Assembly (NCBI GenBank): GCA_002428485.1
Contig: DIWM01000038.1
Coordinates: 82,592 to 146,591 of the forward strand
DNA: 64,000 bases
Reading direction: 5' to 3'
Source: Deltaproteobacteria bacterium UBA6106
GTDB taxonomy: Bacteria; Desulfobacterota; Syntrophorhabdia; Syntrophorhabdales; Syntrophorhabdaceae
Shown here: one piece after another, positions 1-8,001 of the stretch
Position numbering within the stretch: the first letter of the stretch is position 1
Layout: the number at the start of each line of letters is the position of its first letter
Position numbers and translations under genes: made by a program
Notes under the pieces: model-generated
Told to the model about the DNA's origin: nothing
Databases searched by the model: none
Seen by the model: the letters and a program-made list of their open reading frames with translations, nothing else

Positions 1-1
1 C

Positions 2-535
2 CAGGGAGCTATCTACGGGAGCCTTGCAGCCTTGCCGCTTCTATTCGGCTGGCTGCAGACAAGCTGGATGATCGTGCTCTTCGGCCTGGAGATCGCTTAC
101 GCCCATGAGCACAGTGAGACCTACGGCCTGCAACCCGGCTATTCAGGTATAAGCGCTTCCTCAAAAAAGATAATGATGCTGTCAATTATTAACCTCATCG
201 CGCAGCGGTTTTCGGCAGGTGAAAAACCCTGCTCTGCCCGGGAGATAGCCGGAGCGCTCAAGATCCCCCTCGCCCTTGTGCAGGAGCTTCTCGGGAACAT
301 GATAAAGGCAAACCTTGTTACAGAAGTATTAGATGAAAAAAATGATGGTGGCTGTTTTCAGCCTGCGAGATCGACCGAGAACCTTACCATGCAGGATGTT
401 GTTTGTGCATATGAAGGAACAGCAATATTACCTCGTCAACGTTCGGAGAATACCGGGAAGATATCCGATCAGTTTAAGCGGCTCTCTGATGCTGTCGAAA
501 ACCTGCCCGAAAATATCAAAATTAATAAACTGTAA
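2..535 (+). CDS. YihY/BrkB family inner-membrane protein, C-terminal part
   Basis: The gene enters from the left edge, so the N-terminus and most membrane helices are missing. The first visible residues (QGAIYGSLAALPLLFGWLQ, then WMIVLFGLEIAYA) are the last transmembrane region typical of YihY/RNase BN-like membrane proteins, which have about six helices; the nuclease name given to some members is historical. After the helix comes a soluble tail of about 130 residues. It contains a winged-helix-like stretch (SAREIAGALKIP, then LVQELLGNMIKANLV), an extension seen in some family members. No gene partner follows; the next gene is convergent. Confidence 0.75.
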   Translation, partial: QGAIYGSLAALPLLFGWLQTSWMIVLFGLEIAYAHEHSETYGLQPGYSGISASSKKIMMLSIINLIAQRFSAGEKPCSAREIAGALKIPLALVQELLGNMIKANLVTEVLDEKNDGGCFQPARSTENLTMQDVVCAYEGTAILPRQRSENTGKISDQFKRLSDAVENLPENIKINKL

Positions 536-574
536 CGTATAAGGCAGTATATCGTAGTTCGTATATAGTATGTC

Positions 575-655
575 GCATATCGAGATTCTGAAGAAAACGT
601 TCGGCGTTCGGCGATAAACCTTTCACCTTTCACATTTTACCTTTTACTTTATCAG
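575..655. repeat. Dispersed repeats in the gap after the YihY gene
   Basis: The 183-base gap holds a fragment of the TATACGAACTACGATATAC-type family near 545-600, with a piece containing CGTTCGGCGTTCGGCG. It is followed by a TTTCACCTTTCAC-type tract at about 624-652. Close relatives of both occur elsewhere in the window (35675-35757 and 49250-49330; 7710-7786, 18826-19012 and 61131-61226). No coding potential was seen. Confidence 0.6.
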
Positions 656-718
656 CCATGAGCCCCCGTAAACGCATTGACGTTGCAATGTAGCGGGTAC
701 TCTCTTCAGAGCCTTTTC

Positions 719-1486
719 TTATTTGTGCAGTTGGATTTTACCGGACAGGCGGTTGCGCCGGTCATGAAAAGAAACCGTCATCCCATCCTCGCCAAGAAGA
801 TACGGTGCATGGAGGACGCCTTTGAAATCATCCCACTCGGGATCGAGGTGGGTAAGGATAACCCTCTTGGGCTTTGCCTCTCCGGTGAGTCTCTCGATCG
901 CTTCGAGGTTCATGTGTCCCTTCATTACCCGGAAAGGGAAAGAACACTCCGCAACAAGAAGATCGGCGCCGGCCGCAAGCTTTATGAGACTCTTCGAGTA
1001 CGCCGTATCACCGGTAAACGCCACGGCCTTCCTCTCCTGAACCCTTATACCGATGCTCTCCCTGTTATGGTTCACAGAAAAGACCTCGATTGCCATATCG
1101 TCGAGCCGCAACGCACCTCTTTTCATGGTGACAATCGAAAGCCTGTAGGACTTCGGCGCGATCCAGCGGTATATCTTCCTGAGCCCGCTGTAAAACCTGC
1201 GTATCCCCGGTCCGCCCATTATCGTCAGCGGCTTTGTCCTCGCCTCTTCGCCGTAATTGCATGCAAACAAAAAAGTTGACAGGTCTGCCGTGTGATCCAC
1301 GTGGAAATGTGTGATGACAATGACGTCGATATCCGTCACGGAATAACCGCATTCCAGGAGCCTTCTCACTACAGCGGGACCTATGTCGACCAATATCTTA
1401 TGCTTCCTTGTGGTCAGCAAATACGAGGCGGAACCCCGCTTTAGAGATGGCGTCGAAGTCCCTGTGCCGAGTATTGTCAGTTTCAT
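719..1486 (-). CDS. MBL-fold metallo-hydrolase, RNase Z-like
   Basis: The protein has about 255 residues. The metallo-beta-lactamase metal site THFHVDHTADL (HxHxDH) lies near residue 62, with later conserved histidines in VNHN and ILTHLDPEWD and an aspartate in FTGDTAYS. The N-terminus MKLTILGTGTSTPS is typical of the RNase Z/phosphodiesterase-like branch, so a two-metal phosphodiester or ester hydrolase is likely; the substrate is unknown. I chose the ATG at 1486 because homology starts at MKLTILG; the reading frame is open 33 bases further upstream. Converges with the YihY gene and diverges from tRNA-Met. Specific tRNA processing is not proven. Confidence 0.8.
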   Translation of the reverse strand: MKLTILGTGTSTPSLKRGSASYLLTTRKHKILVDIGPAVVRRLLECGYSVTDIDVIVITHFHVDHTADLSTFLFACNYGEEARTKPLTIMGGPGIRRFYSGLRKIYRWIAPKSYRLSIVTMKRGALRLDDMAIEVFSVNHNRESIGIRVQERKAVAFTGDTAYSKSLIKLAAGADLLVAECSFPFRVMKGHMNLEAIERLTGEAKPKRVILTHLDPEWDDFKGVLHAPYLLGEDGMTVSFHDRRNRLSGKIQLHK

Positions 1487-1614
1487 ATCCGGTGACCAGC
1501 CAAATCCTTTATACCACAAATCATATACTCACAGAATAAAAATGACAGAACTCTCTATTATCTTTGGTGATTTTCTATTGACAACAGCCTCATTATATCA
1601 TATAAAAACAGCGC

Positions 1615-1688
1615 GGCGGTGTAGCTCAGATGGTTAGAGCATGCGGCTCATATCCGCAGTGTCCGGGGTTCAATTCCCTGCACCGCCA
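1615..1688 (+). tRNA. tRNA-Met (CAT anticodon)
   Basis: A full cloverleaf can be folded. The acceptor arms are GGCGGTG and CACCGCC with discriminator A. The D arm is GCTC/GAGC, and the anticodon stem TGCGG/CCGCA encloses the loop CTCATAT. The T arm contains GGTTCAATTCC. The paired first acceptor base argues against initiator tRNA. A CAT anticodon could also be tRNA-Ile with lysidine, but the overall body fits elongator tRNA-Met better. CCA is not encoded. Confidence 0.88.
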
Positions 1689-1737
1689 TTTTACTTATAA
1701 CCTTCACACTATACTATCTATTCCGGAGGTACATCTG

Positions 1738-2373
1738 ATGGCACAATCGGAACGCACAAAAATCGTTTCAAAGAAAACTCATGACAGCCAACAGGCTGCA
1801 CAACCTGTTGTTGTGAATGGGAAGCTTGTCTCTGTCATGATACTGTCTTTGCTCTTTATTGCGGCCGTCCTCCTCCCCGGCAGCATCTCCGCCGCAGAGA
1901 AAAAAACGCCGAGGCCTGCAGCCGCTGTTAAAGAATCTTCGATCAACGATTCGAACGTGCGGGGTATATTAAAGCGAACCGACGACCAGCTAAAAAAGAA
2001 CGACTTTGTAAGCACCCTCGGCCCTTCACTCAAAATAAACGATTTTGCAAAAGACGTTCTCTCCTCTGTAAAAACTGTTCGTACCTATTATGAAAAAGCA
2101 ATCAGCGATGCGGCAACGCCGCAAAGTGAGAAAGAGAATATTTTGCTGAAATTACGAAGGCTCGAAGAGGTAGAAAAGAGGTATAACGGCATCTATGAAG
2201 CGTCCACTTTCAATCTCGGTTATATCTATGCCAAAAGAGGCGATGCTGAAAGAGGGAGAAAATATCTGTCGGAATACATAAAGATCGCCCCTTTTTCTGC
2301 AAAAAAAGATTCTCAATGGATGAAAGCAAAGACCCTCCTTCTTGAGCTCTACGGTCTGGAAGGGGAATTCTAA
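1738..2373 (+). CDS. Membrane-anchored or secreted protein with tetratricopeptide-like repeats
   Basis: The start is fixed by GGAGGT seven bases before the ATG at 1738; upstream in-frame sequence runs into the tRNA. The protein has 211 residues. A charged N-terminus of about 28 residues is followed by a hydrophobic segment (LVSVMILSLLFIAAVLLPG) ending at SISAAEKK, either a late signal peptide or a single anchor. The rest is helical, and the C-terminus (NLGYIYAKRGDAERGRKYL, then LSEYIKIAP) looks like one or two TPR units. The next gene starts five bases after the stop, so the two are probably co-expressed. I do not recognise a named family. Confidence 0.7.
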   Translation: MAQSERTKIVSKKTHDSQQAAQPVVVNGKLVSVMILSLLFIAAVLLPGSISAAEKKTPRPAAAVKESSINDSNVRGILKRTDDQLKKNDFVSTLGPSLKINDFAKDVLSSVKTVRTYYEKAISDAATPQSEKENILLKLRRLEEVEKRYNGIYEASTFNLGYIYAKRGDAERGRKYLSEYIKIAPFSAKKDSQWMKAKTLLLELYGLEGEF

Positions 2374-2377
2374 GAAG

Positions 2378-3259
2378 GTGGAAGGCATACGGACCGTCGC
2401 TGAGGACATCGTTGCGCAGCTCGGTCTAAATTCTTCCGTAAAAAACCTCTTTATTGAAAAAACAGATTCCCCCTGGCAGGAAAAGGCCCTCATAAAACGA
2501 AAAAAAGGGTATCTCGATGTGAAGATCATCATCTGGGATGATGATACCTTTTTATACGGAAGGATCTACCGTCTTTTCCTGTATATTCAGGACGTCCTGA
2601 ACCCGGCATTTCAGTACGATCCGAAGATAACACCCGACGAAGAAAAAGAGCCTGATGCGCGGGACCGTTACAACCAGATATGGAGCCTCTATGTAGACAG
2701 CAGGATGGAACAGCTCGGTATCGAAAACTTCTACGACCGCACACTCAGGAGAAACCTGTTCATAGACATGGCGAAAGAACTTTCATGGGAGGCGGCGGAA
2801 CATATCTTCCAGGCATTGTGGGGAAAAGAGACCTACACGTACCATGAGATCGTTGACTATGCTGCGAATTTCATAAGGTTTACCGATCAGCCGAGGCCCG
2901 AATCGGTCGAAATCGATATTAAGAGGTGCCTGAAAGAACCCTATGTAAAAAATCACCTTGAACGGATATCATCAAAGGCCTTACAGGATGCCACGAACGA
3001 GCTTCTGAGCTTCACCGCATATCACTGCAAGGACACGGTCATAGAATCTACGTTCTATGGCATCTCGTTCCTCTACCAGAGGAGGGTCTTCATAGAAATC
3101 ATCCCTTCACGTGAGGACAACCTCTTTATCACGATACTCGATCCGGAGACGAACAGGTACAAGACCTTTACATATACAGAGAATTCCGATATCACAGCGG
3201 TCCAGAAAACCATCCGTGAACGATACGAAAAGATGCTCCTCTACGGGAAACAACCATAA
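2378..3259 (+). CDS. Uncharacterised soluble protein, about 290 residues
   Basis: The reading frame is open from a TTG at 2342, inside the previous gene. The GTG at 2378 follows that gene's stop and has AAGGGGAA upstream, so I chose it. The protein has no signal peptide or membrane helix. It is rich in charged and aromatic residues (for example WDDDTFLYGRIYRLFLYIQD and ALWGKETYTYHEIVDYAANF). No catalytic motif was recognised. The tight coupling to the TPR-like protein upstream suggests a shared role, perhaps as a complex, but this is inference. Confidence 0.65.
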   Translation: MEGIRTVAEDIVAQLGLNSSVKNLFIEKTDSPWQEKALIKRKKGYLDVKIIIWDDDTFLYGRIYRLFLYIQDVLNPAFQYDPKITPDEEKEPDARDRYNQIWSLYVDSRMEQLGIENFYDRTLRRNLFIDMAKELSWEAAEHIFQALWGKETYTYHEIVDYAANFIRFTDQPRPESVEIDIKRCLKEPYVKNHLERISSKALQDATNELLSFTAYHCKDTVIESTFYGISFLYQRRVFIEIIPSREDNLFITILDPETNRYKTFTYTENSDITAVQKTIRERYEKMLLYGKQP

Positions 3260-3275
3260 CGTGAATCGTGAAAAG

Positions 3276-3517
3276 CGGCTCATGGCTGACAGCTCATAGC
3301 TGATAGTAAATCCTAAGCACGAATATCTAAATCCTAAACAAATTCCAATGTTCAAAATTTAAAACGTATTGAAGGGCATCTGTTTCGGACATTTGATATT
3401 TGGATTTTGATATTGTTTAGTATTTGGTGCTTAGGATTTCGTGTTTGCTTCTGCTATGAGCCATGAGCTATGAACTATGAGCCGCATTTATTGCTATGAG
3501 CCACGAACCATCGGCTC
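3276..3517. repeat. Composite dispersed repeat, long-core type (copy 1)
   Basis: Arms of the GGCTCATGGCTGACAGCTC type at the left and CTATGAGCCATGAGCTATG at the right flank a core of about 150 bases. The core begins AAATCCTAAGCACGAATATC and ends TTGGTGCTTAGGATTTCGTG, so its own ends are partly complementary. The same arms and core recur at 20257-20497, 25703-25908, 35352-35785 and 46363-46552. The element fills the gap between two convergent genes and has no coding potential. Confidence 0.8.
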
Positions 3518-4219
3518 TTATCTCCTCAGTCTCTGCAGCGCCAGCCCGAAGGTGTATTCGTAGAGGTGAAGGCCTTTGCTGATGGCAATAATGGTGCCGT
3601 CTTCAACACCTATCTCATGGCACATGTATTCTTTGAGAAGCTGTATGGCCGCAAGATTCGATGGAAATCCCGCCCAGAGGTCCCAGCTCCTGAAGTAGAG
3701 CACGAAATGTAACCTGTTGTTCATAAGCCGTGTATCGATGAGCCGCAGGCATGGCGGATCCTCAAGGGTGATATCCTGGGGCATGCCCACTTCCATGATG
3801 GCCTGGTTTGTCCCGTATTTGCCTTCTTTGTAAATCCTGATGACCTCCATGACCGGGTTGATACCGATGGCACATTCCTTTCCGTCAATACAGACCTTGG
3901 GGTTTGTGAGCCTTTCTCCGTATGTGTAAAGCTCGTTCTCGGCCTTTTTGTCCGTCATCAGGTACTGGAGATATTCTTCTACGTATGACATAGACGTAGG
4001 GGCGGGGATGCCAAGCTCGGAAGGGATGTCCGGGATGAGCGGCTGCGTGCCCGGATACTTGATATTGACCACAACCAGGTCAAATTCTCTTCTCTTCTGG
4101 CCCTCAAAGGAGCCCCTGTCGATAACATACTCATGCACCCCGTCGTCCTCGAAGATCCGGTAGATGCACTGAAACCATGCATCGGGGAGGTCTCTCGCTT
4201 CAATGTATACGGGCTTCAT
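3518..4219 (-). CDS. Thymidylate synthase-like protein
   Basis: The protein has 233 residues and resembles the divergent, archaeal-type branch of ThyA-fold proteins. The nucleophile region is DPPCLRLIDTRL near residue 155, followed by FRSWDLWAGFPSNLAAIQLL, which matches the R-S-x-D-x-(W/L)-G-x-P-x-N dUMP-binding pattern, and the C-terminal LHLYEYTF region. Classical enzymes have PCH at the cysteine; here it is PCL, as in the divergent group. Either dTMP synthesis or a related nucleotide methylation is possible. It stands alone, divergent from the hydrolase at 4322. Confidence 0.72.
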   Translation of the reverse strand: MKPVYIEARDLPDAWFQCIYRIFEDDGVHEYVIDRGSFEGQKRREFDLVVVNIKYPGTQPLIPDIPSELGIPAPTSMSYVEEYLQYLMTDKKAENELYTYGERLTNPKVCIDGKECAIGINPVMEVIRIYKEGKYGTNQAIMEVGMPQDITLEDPPCLRLIDTRLMNNRLHFVLYFRSWDLWAGFPSNLAAIQLLKEYMCHEIGVEDGTIIAISKGLHLYEYTFGLALQRLRR

Positions 4220-4321
4220 TCTTCCTCCTGGCAGGATTTACTCCACGCAGCGTAAGATATTATCAAAAAATTTGAAAAACAACACTAAAAAGTATTATGA
4301 TTATCACGCCGGGAGGCTACT

Positions 4322-4966
4322 ATGTTTGTAAAACAGATGCAGGTTGGCAGTTTTGCGGTATTCGCATATATCGTTTCATGCAAGATCACAAAGGACGCCC
4401 TCGTTATCGATCCTGCGGCAGAATGCGAAATGATACTTAAAGAGGCCGCAGACAGAGGGTACACCATCAAGTATATCGTCAATACACATTGCCACGTAGA
4501 CCACATCATGGGAAACAAAAGGATGAAAGACCTTACCGGGGCAGAGATCATCATACACGAAAAAGAGGCCTACAGCCTCTCCCACCAGTCACCGTATTCT
4601 GTCGGTATGTTCGGCGGGGAGCCCTCCCCACCGGCGGATATAACCGTAAAGGACGGGGATTATATCAATATCGGAGAAACGTCCCTGCAGGTGATCCACA
4701 CGCCAGGGCACTCTCCGGGAAGTATATCGCTCTACCATAAGGGCATGGTATTCACCGGCGACACCCTGTTTGTAGGCGGCGTAGGAAGAACCGATCTCGA
4801 CGGCGGCTCATGGGAGATCCTTCTTTCTTCTGTGAGAAACAGGCTCTTTGTCCTTCCTGACGATACGATCGTTGCACCGGGGCATAATTACGGCGATGCG
4901 CCGCGCAGCACCATTGGACACGAAAAGGTATATAATCCCTACGTGGGACAGCGGGGCGGCTATTAA
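4322..4966 (+). CDS. MBL-fold hydrolase, glyoxalase II-like
   Basis: A compact member of 214 residues. The metal motif THCHVDHIMGN lies near residue 57. The later ligands are TPGHSPGS, FTGDTLF (aspartate) and PGHNYG. The short length, without the C-terminal glutathione-binding domain of classical GloB, fits the YcbL/persulfide dioxygenase-like group of small glyoxalase II proteins. Its 3' end overlaps the possible start of the patatin gene, so the two are probably translated together. Confidence 0.82.
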   Translation: MFVKQMQVGSFAVFAYIVSCKITKDALVIDPAAECEMILKEAADRGYTIKYIVNTHCHVDHIMGNKRMKDLTGAEIIIHEKEAYSLSHQSPYSVGMFGGEPSPPADITVKDGDYINIGETSLQVIHTPGHSPGSISLYHKGMVFTGDTLFVGGVGRTDLDGGSWEILLSSVRNRLFVLPDDTIVAPGHNYGDAPRSTIGHEKVYNPYVGQRGGY

Positions 4967-5822
4967 AAAACCTTTCATCGCGATCTTCTGTTTTCTTGTT
5001 TTTCTCTGCGCGTGTCAGACATCACCGCCTGTCGCTCCTGCAAAAAAGGTGGAACCGAAGGTCGCCCTTGTCCTCGGCGGCGGTTCTGCAAAAGGGTTTG
5101 CCCACGTTGGCGTCATCAGGATCCTTGAACAGGAAAAGATACCAATACATATGATCATCGGCACCAGCGCAGGCAGCCTCATCGGGGGCATCTATGCCTC
5201 GAACCCCGACAGCTTCCAACTCGAATGGTCAGCCTACAAAATAGACAGAAACGACATCCTCGACATCTCCATCGTCTATTCAAAGGTCGGCCCTGTCCAG
5301 GGGGCAAAGCTCGAGGCATTCGTTGAACAGACGGCAAAGGCCAAAAAGATAGAGGACACGAAAATACCCTTTTACCCCATTGCAACAGACTTAAATACCG
5401 GCGAGACGGTCACGCTCGAAAAAGGTTCCCTGGCGAAGGCCATACGGGCGTCCTCCGCTATTCCCGGCATATTCGTACCCGTCGTTTTCGGAAACAGGAC
5501 CCTCGTGGACGGCGGGGTAACCAACAATATTGCCTGCGACATCGCACGGCAAAAAGGCGCCAGCATCGTCATTGCCGTCAACCTCCAGAAAGACATTAAG
5601 GATAGCGATATCAATAGCGTATTTGATATCATCGGGCAATCTCTGAATATCATGATGTACGAGAACAGTAAGTCCAAGCTCCGGTACGCCGATGTAGTCA
5701 TTGAGCCTGACATAAAAGGGGTCTCGCTCTTTGACTTTACCCAGAAAAAGAAACTGATTGAAGAAGGGATGAAGGCAGCGAGAAAGGCGATCCCCAGGAT
5801 AAAAGAGTTGATCGCGCAGTAA
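4896..5822 (+). CDS. Patatin-like phospholipase, lipoprotein
   Basis: The patatin fold is clear: oxyanion loop VLGGGSAKGFAHVGV, nucleophile elbow GTSAGSLIGG, and catalytic aspartate in VDGGVTNNIA. These are RssA/NTE-type serine acyl hydrolases acting on phospholipids. A lipoprotein signal (KKPFIAIFCFLVFLCAC) precedes QTSPP, so the mature protein should be lipid-anchored. The ATG at 4896 gives a long 23-residue leader before the signal. An ATT at 4962, overlapping the upstream stop as ATTAA, would give a textbook signal peptide and may be the true start. The next gene begins 14 bases downstream. Confidence 0.8.
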   Translation: MRRAAPLDTKRYIIPTWDSGAAIKKPFIAIFCFLVFLCACQTSPPVAPAKKVEPKVALVLGGGSAKGFAHVGVIRILEQEKIPIHMIIGTSAGSLIGGIYASNPDSFQLEWSAYKIDRNDILDISIVYSKVGPVQGAKLEAFVEQTAKAKKIEDTKIPFYPIATDLNTGETVTLEKGSLAKAIRASSAIPGIFVPVVFGNRTLVDGGVTNNIACDIARQKGASIVIAVNLQKDIKDSDINSVFDIIGQSLNIMMYENSKSKLRYADVVIEPDIKGVSLFDFTQKKKLIEEGMKAARKAIPRIKELIAQ

Positions 5823-5836
5823 GGTCCGGTACAAAA

Positions 5837-6586
5837 ATGATATTCATCATCAAAAAACTGGTCACCCATTGTCTCCTCCCTCCCGGAATATTTATTATTC
5901 TCCTTTTGCTCGCCTGCATTTTTCTGAAGAGGCGGCTTAAACTCCTTGCCTTTCTTTTTGCCCTCTTTATTTACATCCTGAGCATTGGACCGACGAAAGA
6001 CATCCTGCTCGTCCCCCTTGAGAACAGCTTTGTCGTCCCCTCCCTTGAAGAAGTAAAGACAGGTGATGTCTATGTTGTCCTCGGGGGAGGAATCTATGAC
6101 AATGCACCGGATGTGGACGGCAAAGGGACCTTAAGCGGCGATGCCCTCGCGCGGGTGCTCACTGCCTATAAGCTTTACAGTATCTCCAAAAAACCGGTCA
6201 TACTCTCAGGGGGAAGGATATTCGGCAGGACAGCCGAGGCGGACATTGCAAAACGAACCTTGATTTCCTTTGGTGTCAACGAAAAGGACATCATTGCTGA
6301 ATCAAAGAGCATAGATACCTATGAGAATGCGCTGTTTGTCAAAGAGATCGCTGATGCGCACAGGATCAGCAGAATCGTCCTCATAACAAGCGCATACCAT
6401 ATGAAGAGGTCTCATCTGCTCTTCAGCAGACGCTTCCGGGACATCATCCCCTACCCTGCCGGATATCTAACGTCGAGGACCAGGTACGACGTGCTGAGCT
6501 TCCTGCCCAGCGCCGCGGCGCTTGCGGACTCATCTCTTGCGTTGAAGGAGTATATGGGCATAGCCTTTTACCGGATCAGGCCCTGA
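5837..6586 (+). CDS. YdcF/ElyC/SanA-like DUF218 membrane protein
   Basis: The protein has 249 residues. Two N-terminal hydrophobic helices (LLPPGIFIILLLLACIFL and LLAFLFALFIYILSIG) lead into the DUF218 domain, recognised by VYVVLGGGIYD, VILSGGRIFG, SKSIDTYENALF and LITSAYHMKRS. This arrangement is that of ElyC (YcbC), linked to peptidoglycan and undecaprenyl-lipid metabolism in Escherichia coli; the exact reaction is unknown. It follows the patatin gene closely and overlaps the 3' end of epmA by 11 bases on the other strand. Confidence 0.85.
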   Translation: MIFIIKKLVTHCLLPPGIFIILLLLACIFLKRRLKLLAFLFALFIYILSIGPTKDILLVPLENSFVVPSLEEVKTGDVYVVLGGGIYDNAPDVDGKGTLSGDALARVLTAYKLYSISKKPVILSGGRIFGRTAEADIAKRTLISFGVNEKDIIAESKSIDTYENALFVKEIADAHRISRIVLITSAYHMKRSHLLFSRRFRDIIPYPAGYLTSRTRYDVLSFLPSAAALADSSLALKEYMGIAFYRIRP

Positions 6587-7544
6587 ACCTGTTCACCATA
6601 ACATCGTCGATCCTTGTCTTTCCGAGAAGCGCCATCAGGAGCCTGTCAACGCCGACTGAAACGCCCGTGTATACACCATCCAGGCCGCTAAGGGAACCGA
6701 CAAACTCCTCGTCGATGGGGAAGGTATCCTTTCCGAGCCTCGCCCTTTCCTGATTGTCCGCGAGAAAGCGCGCCCTCTGCTCCTCGCTGTCCAGCAGTTC
6801 GGTGTACCCGTTCGCGACCTCGAGACCGTTGATATAGAGCTCAAAACGCTCTACCTTCATGGGGTTGCCTCTCTTTCGTTTTGCCATCGTTGAAATGGAC
6901 TGAGGCCAGTCGATGACAAAATATGGCGCATCGCTCTCCATAGCCGGCTCTATGTCCTGTATAAAGAGCTTGAAGAAGAGGCTGTTCCAGTCATCGCGGT
7001 CATCGATGCCCGCAAAACCCTTCGTTTGCAATGCCCGGAAGAGGCCATCCCTGTCGAGGACAAAGGGATCAATGCCGGTCTTTTCAATAAAGAGCGACTC
7101 GAGATCGTAAGCCCTGAAAGGTTTTGTAAAGCCTGTCCGCCGGTCATGCAAAAGCCTGTCAGCAACAAACAATACAAGCGCCTCCACCTCCTGCATCATG
7201 TCGCGATAGCCGCCTTTGCGATACCATTCCAGCATGGTGAACTCTATGCCGTGGATCTCGTCGAATTCCTCCACCCTGTATACTTTGCAGATCTGGAATA
7301 TCTTCTCGCTTCCCGCTGCGAGGAGCTTCTTCATTCCCATCTCCGGCGACGTGTGGAGATGCCAGGGACCGCTCTTTTCAACAAATACAGCAAGCGGGTC
7401 GATCTGTGGATCAGGCGGCGCCGTTCTCATGAGGTTTGCCGTCTCCACCTCAATGTACCCGAGGTCGTAAAAATATTCCCGCATGGCCTTTAAAAGCTCA
7501 TGACGTACCTTCAGTATGTCCTGTATCGCCCTATCTTCCGCCAT
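6576..7544 (-). CDS. epmA: EF-P beta-lysylation enzyme EpmA (GenX/PoxA)
   Basis: A class II lysyl-tRNA synthetase core without the N-terminal anticodon-binding OB domain (322 residues), the hallmark of EpmA. Visible class II motifs are VETANLMRTAPPDPQ, the loop RVEEFDEIHGIEFTMLEWY, and the C-terminal GVYTGVSVGVDRLLMALLG. EpmA attaches (R)-beta-lysine to elongation factor P; the lysine isomer comes from a KamA-family aminomutase, and such a gene lies at 41238-42419. The ATG at 7544 has GAAGGAAAGAAG upstream; the open frame further upstream is only repeat sequence. Confidence 0.88.
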   Translation of the reverse strand: MAEDRAIQDILKVRHELLKAMREYFYDLGYIEVETANLMRTAPPDPQIDPLAVFVEKSGPWHLHTSPEMGMKKLLAAGSEKIFQICKVYRVEEFDEIHGIEFTMLEWYRKGGYRDMMQEVEALVLFVADRLLHDRRTGFTKPFRAYDLESLFIEKTGIDPFVLDRDGLFRALQTKGFAGIDDRDDWNSLFFKLFIQDIEPAMESDAPYFVIDWPQSISTMAKRKRGNPMKVERFELYINGLEVANGYTELLDSEEQRARFLADNQERARLGKDTFPIDEEFVGSLSGLDGVYTGVSVGVDRLLMALLGKTRIDDVMVNRFRA

Positions 7545-7561
7545 CTTCTTTCCTTCAATCC

Positions 7562-7690
7562 AGATGATTCCCCGCAGCTTGCTGCGGGGTGACACTATTC
7601 CCTCTCCCCACGCGGGAGAGGGCAGGGTGAGGGGGCATAATCATGCCGCTTCTATCCTCTGATACCTCGCAGCTTGCTGCGGGGTAGTTC
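7562..7690 (-). repeat. Composite GC-rich repeat with CCCCGCAGC ends
   Basis: The hairpin CCCCGCAGCTTGCTGCGGGG occurs at both ends. Between them lie CCCTCTCCCC/GGGAGAGGG and CATAATCATGCCG. The same 130-base arrangement is found in the other orientation at 15697-15836, 37072-37200 and 55548-55679, with a partial copy at 53238-53385 and a lone end at 62130-62164. It sits directly upstream of epmA. Confidence 0.85.
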
Positions 7691-7705
7691 ATTAAGTTGG
7701 TTGTC

Positions 7706-7788
7706 AGCTGTATTGTAAAAGGTAAAAAGTGAAAAGTAAAAGGTTTTAAACATTTCACCTTTCACCTTTCTCCTTTCACAGGGTTCAT
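7706..7788. repeat. GTGAAAGG/TTTCACCTTTCAC inverted repeat
   Basis: AAAAGGTAAAAAGTGAAAAG is followed after a short spacer by CATTTCACCTTTCACCTTTC, which can fold back on it. Related tracts occur at 624-652, 18826-19012, 57594-57625, 58441-58475 and 61131-61226. Together with the preceding repeat and tRNA-Ser it accounts for the whole 7545-8001 gap. Confidence 0.7.
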
Positions 7789-7846
7789 CTCCTCGTGCCT
7801 TTCCATTATTGCTTTTTGGGGCGTAAAAAAGTATACTTTCCCACAC

Positions 7847-7941
7847 GGAGAGGTGACCGAGCTGGCCGAAGGTGCTCGCCTGCTAAGCGAGTGTACGTGC
7901 TAAAACGCGTACCCAGGGTTCAAATCCCTGCCTCTCCGCCA
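7847..7941 (+). tRNA. tRNA-Ser (GCT anticodon)
   Basis: Acceptor arms GGAGAGG and CCTCTCC, discriminator G, and an encoded CCA end. The anticodon loop reads CTGCTAA within the stem TCGC/GCGA, giving anticodon GCT for AGC/AGU serine codons. The long variable arm (GTACGTGC to GCGTAC) is the class II feature of tRNA-Ser, and the T arm contains GGTTCAAATCC. CCA is encoded here, unlike the other two tRNAs in the window. Confidence 0.93.
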
Positions 7942-8001
7942 TTGTTTTTTCGTATTGGATGGTCTGTTCTTCTGTCGACCTGCCTGATCTTTTTTTGGGG
8001 A

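Noticed and set aside
677..1279. Long plus-strand frame opposite the MBL hydrolase
   Set aside because: It lies antisense to a gene with clear metal-binding motifs and has no ribosome binding site or recognisable features.
3276..3517. CRISPR-like array from repeated TGAGC units
   Set aside because: Units are degenerate, unevenly spaced and form inverted arms; there are no regular spacers and no cas genes.
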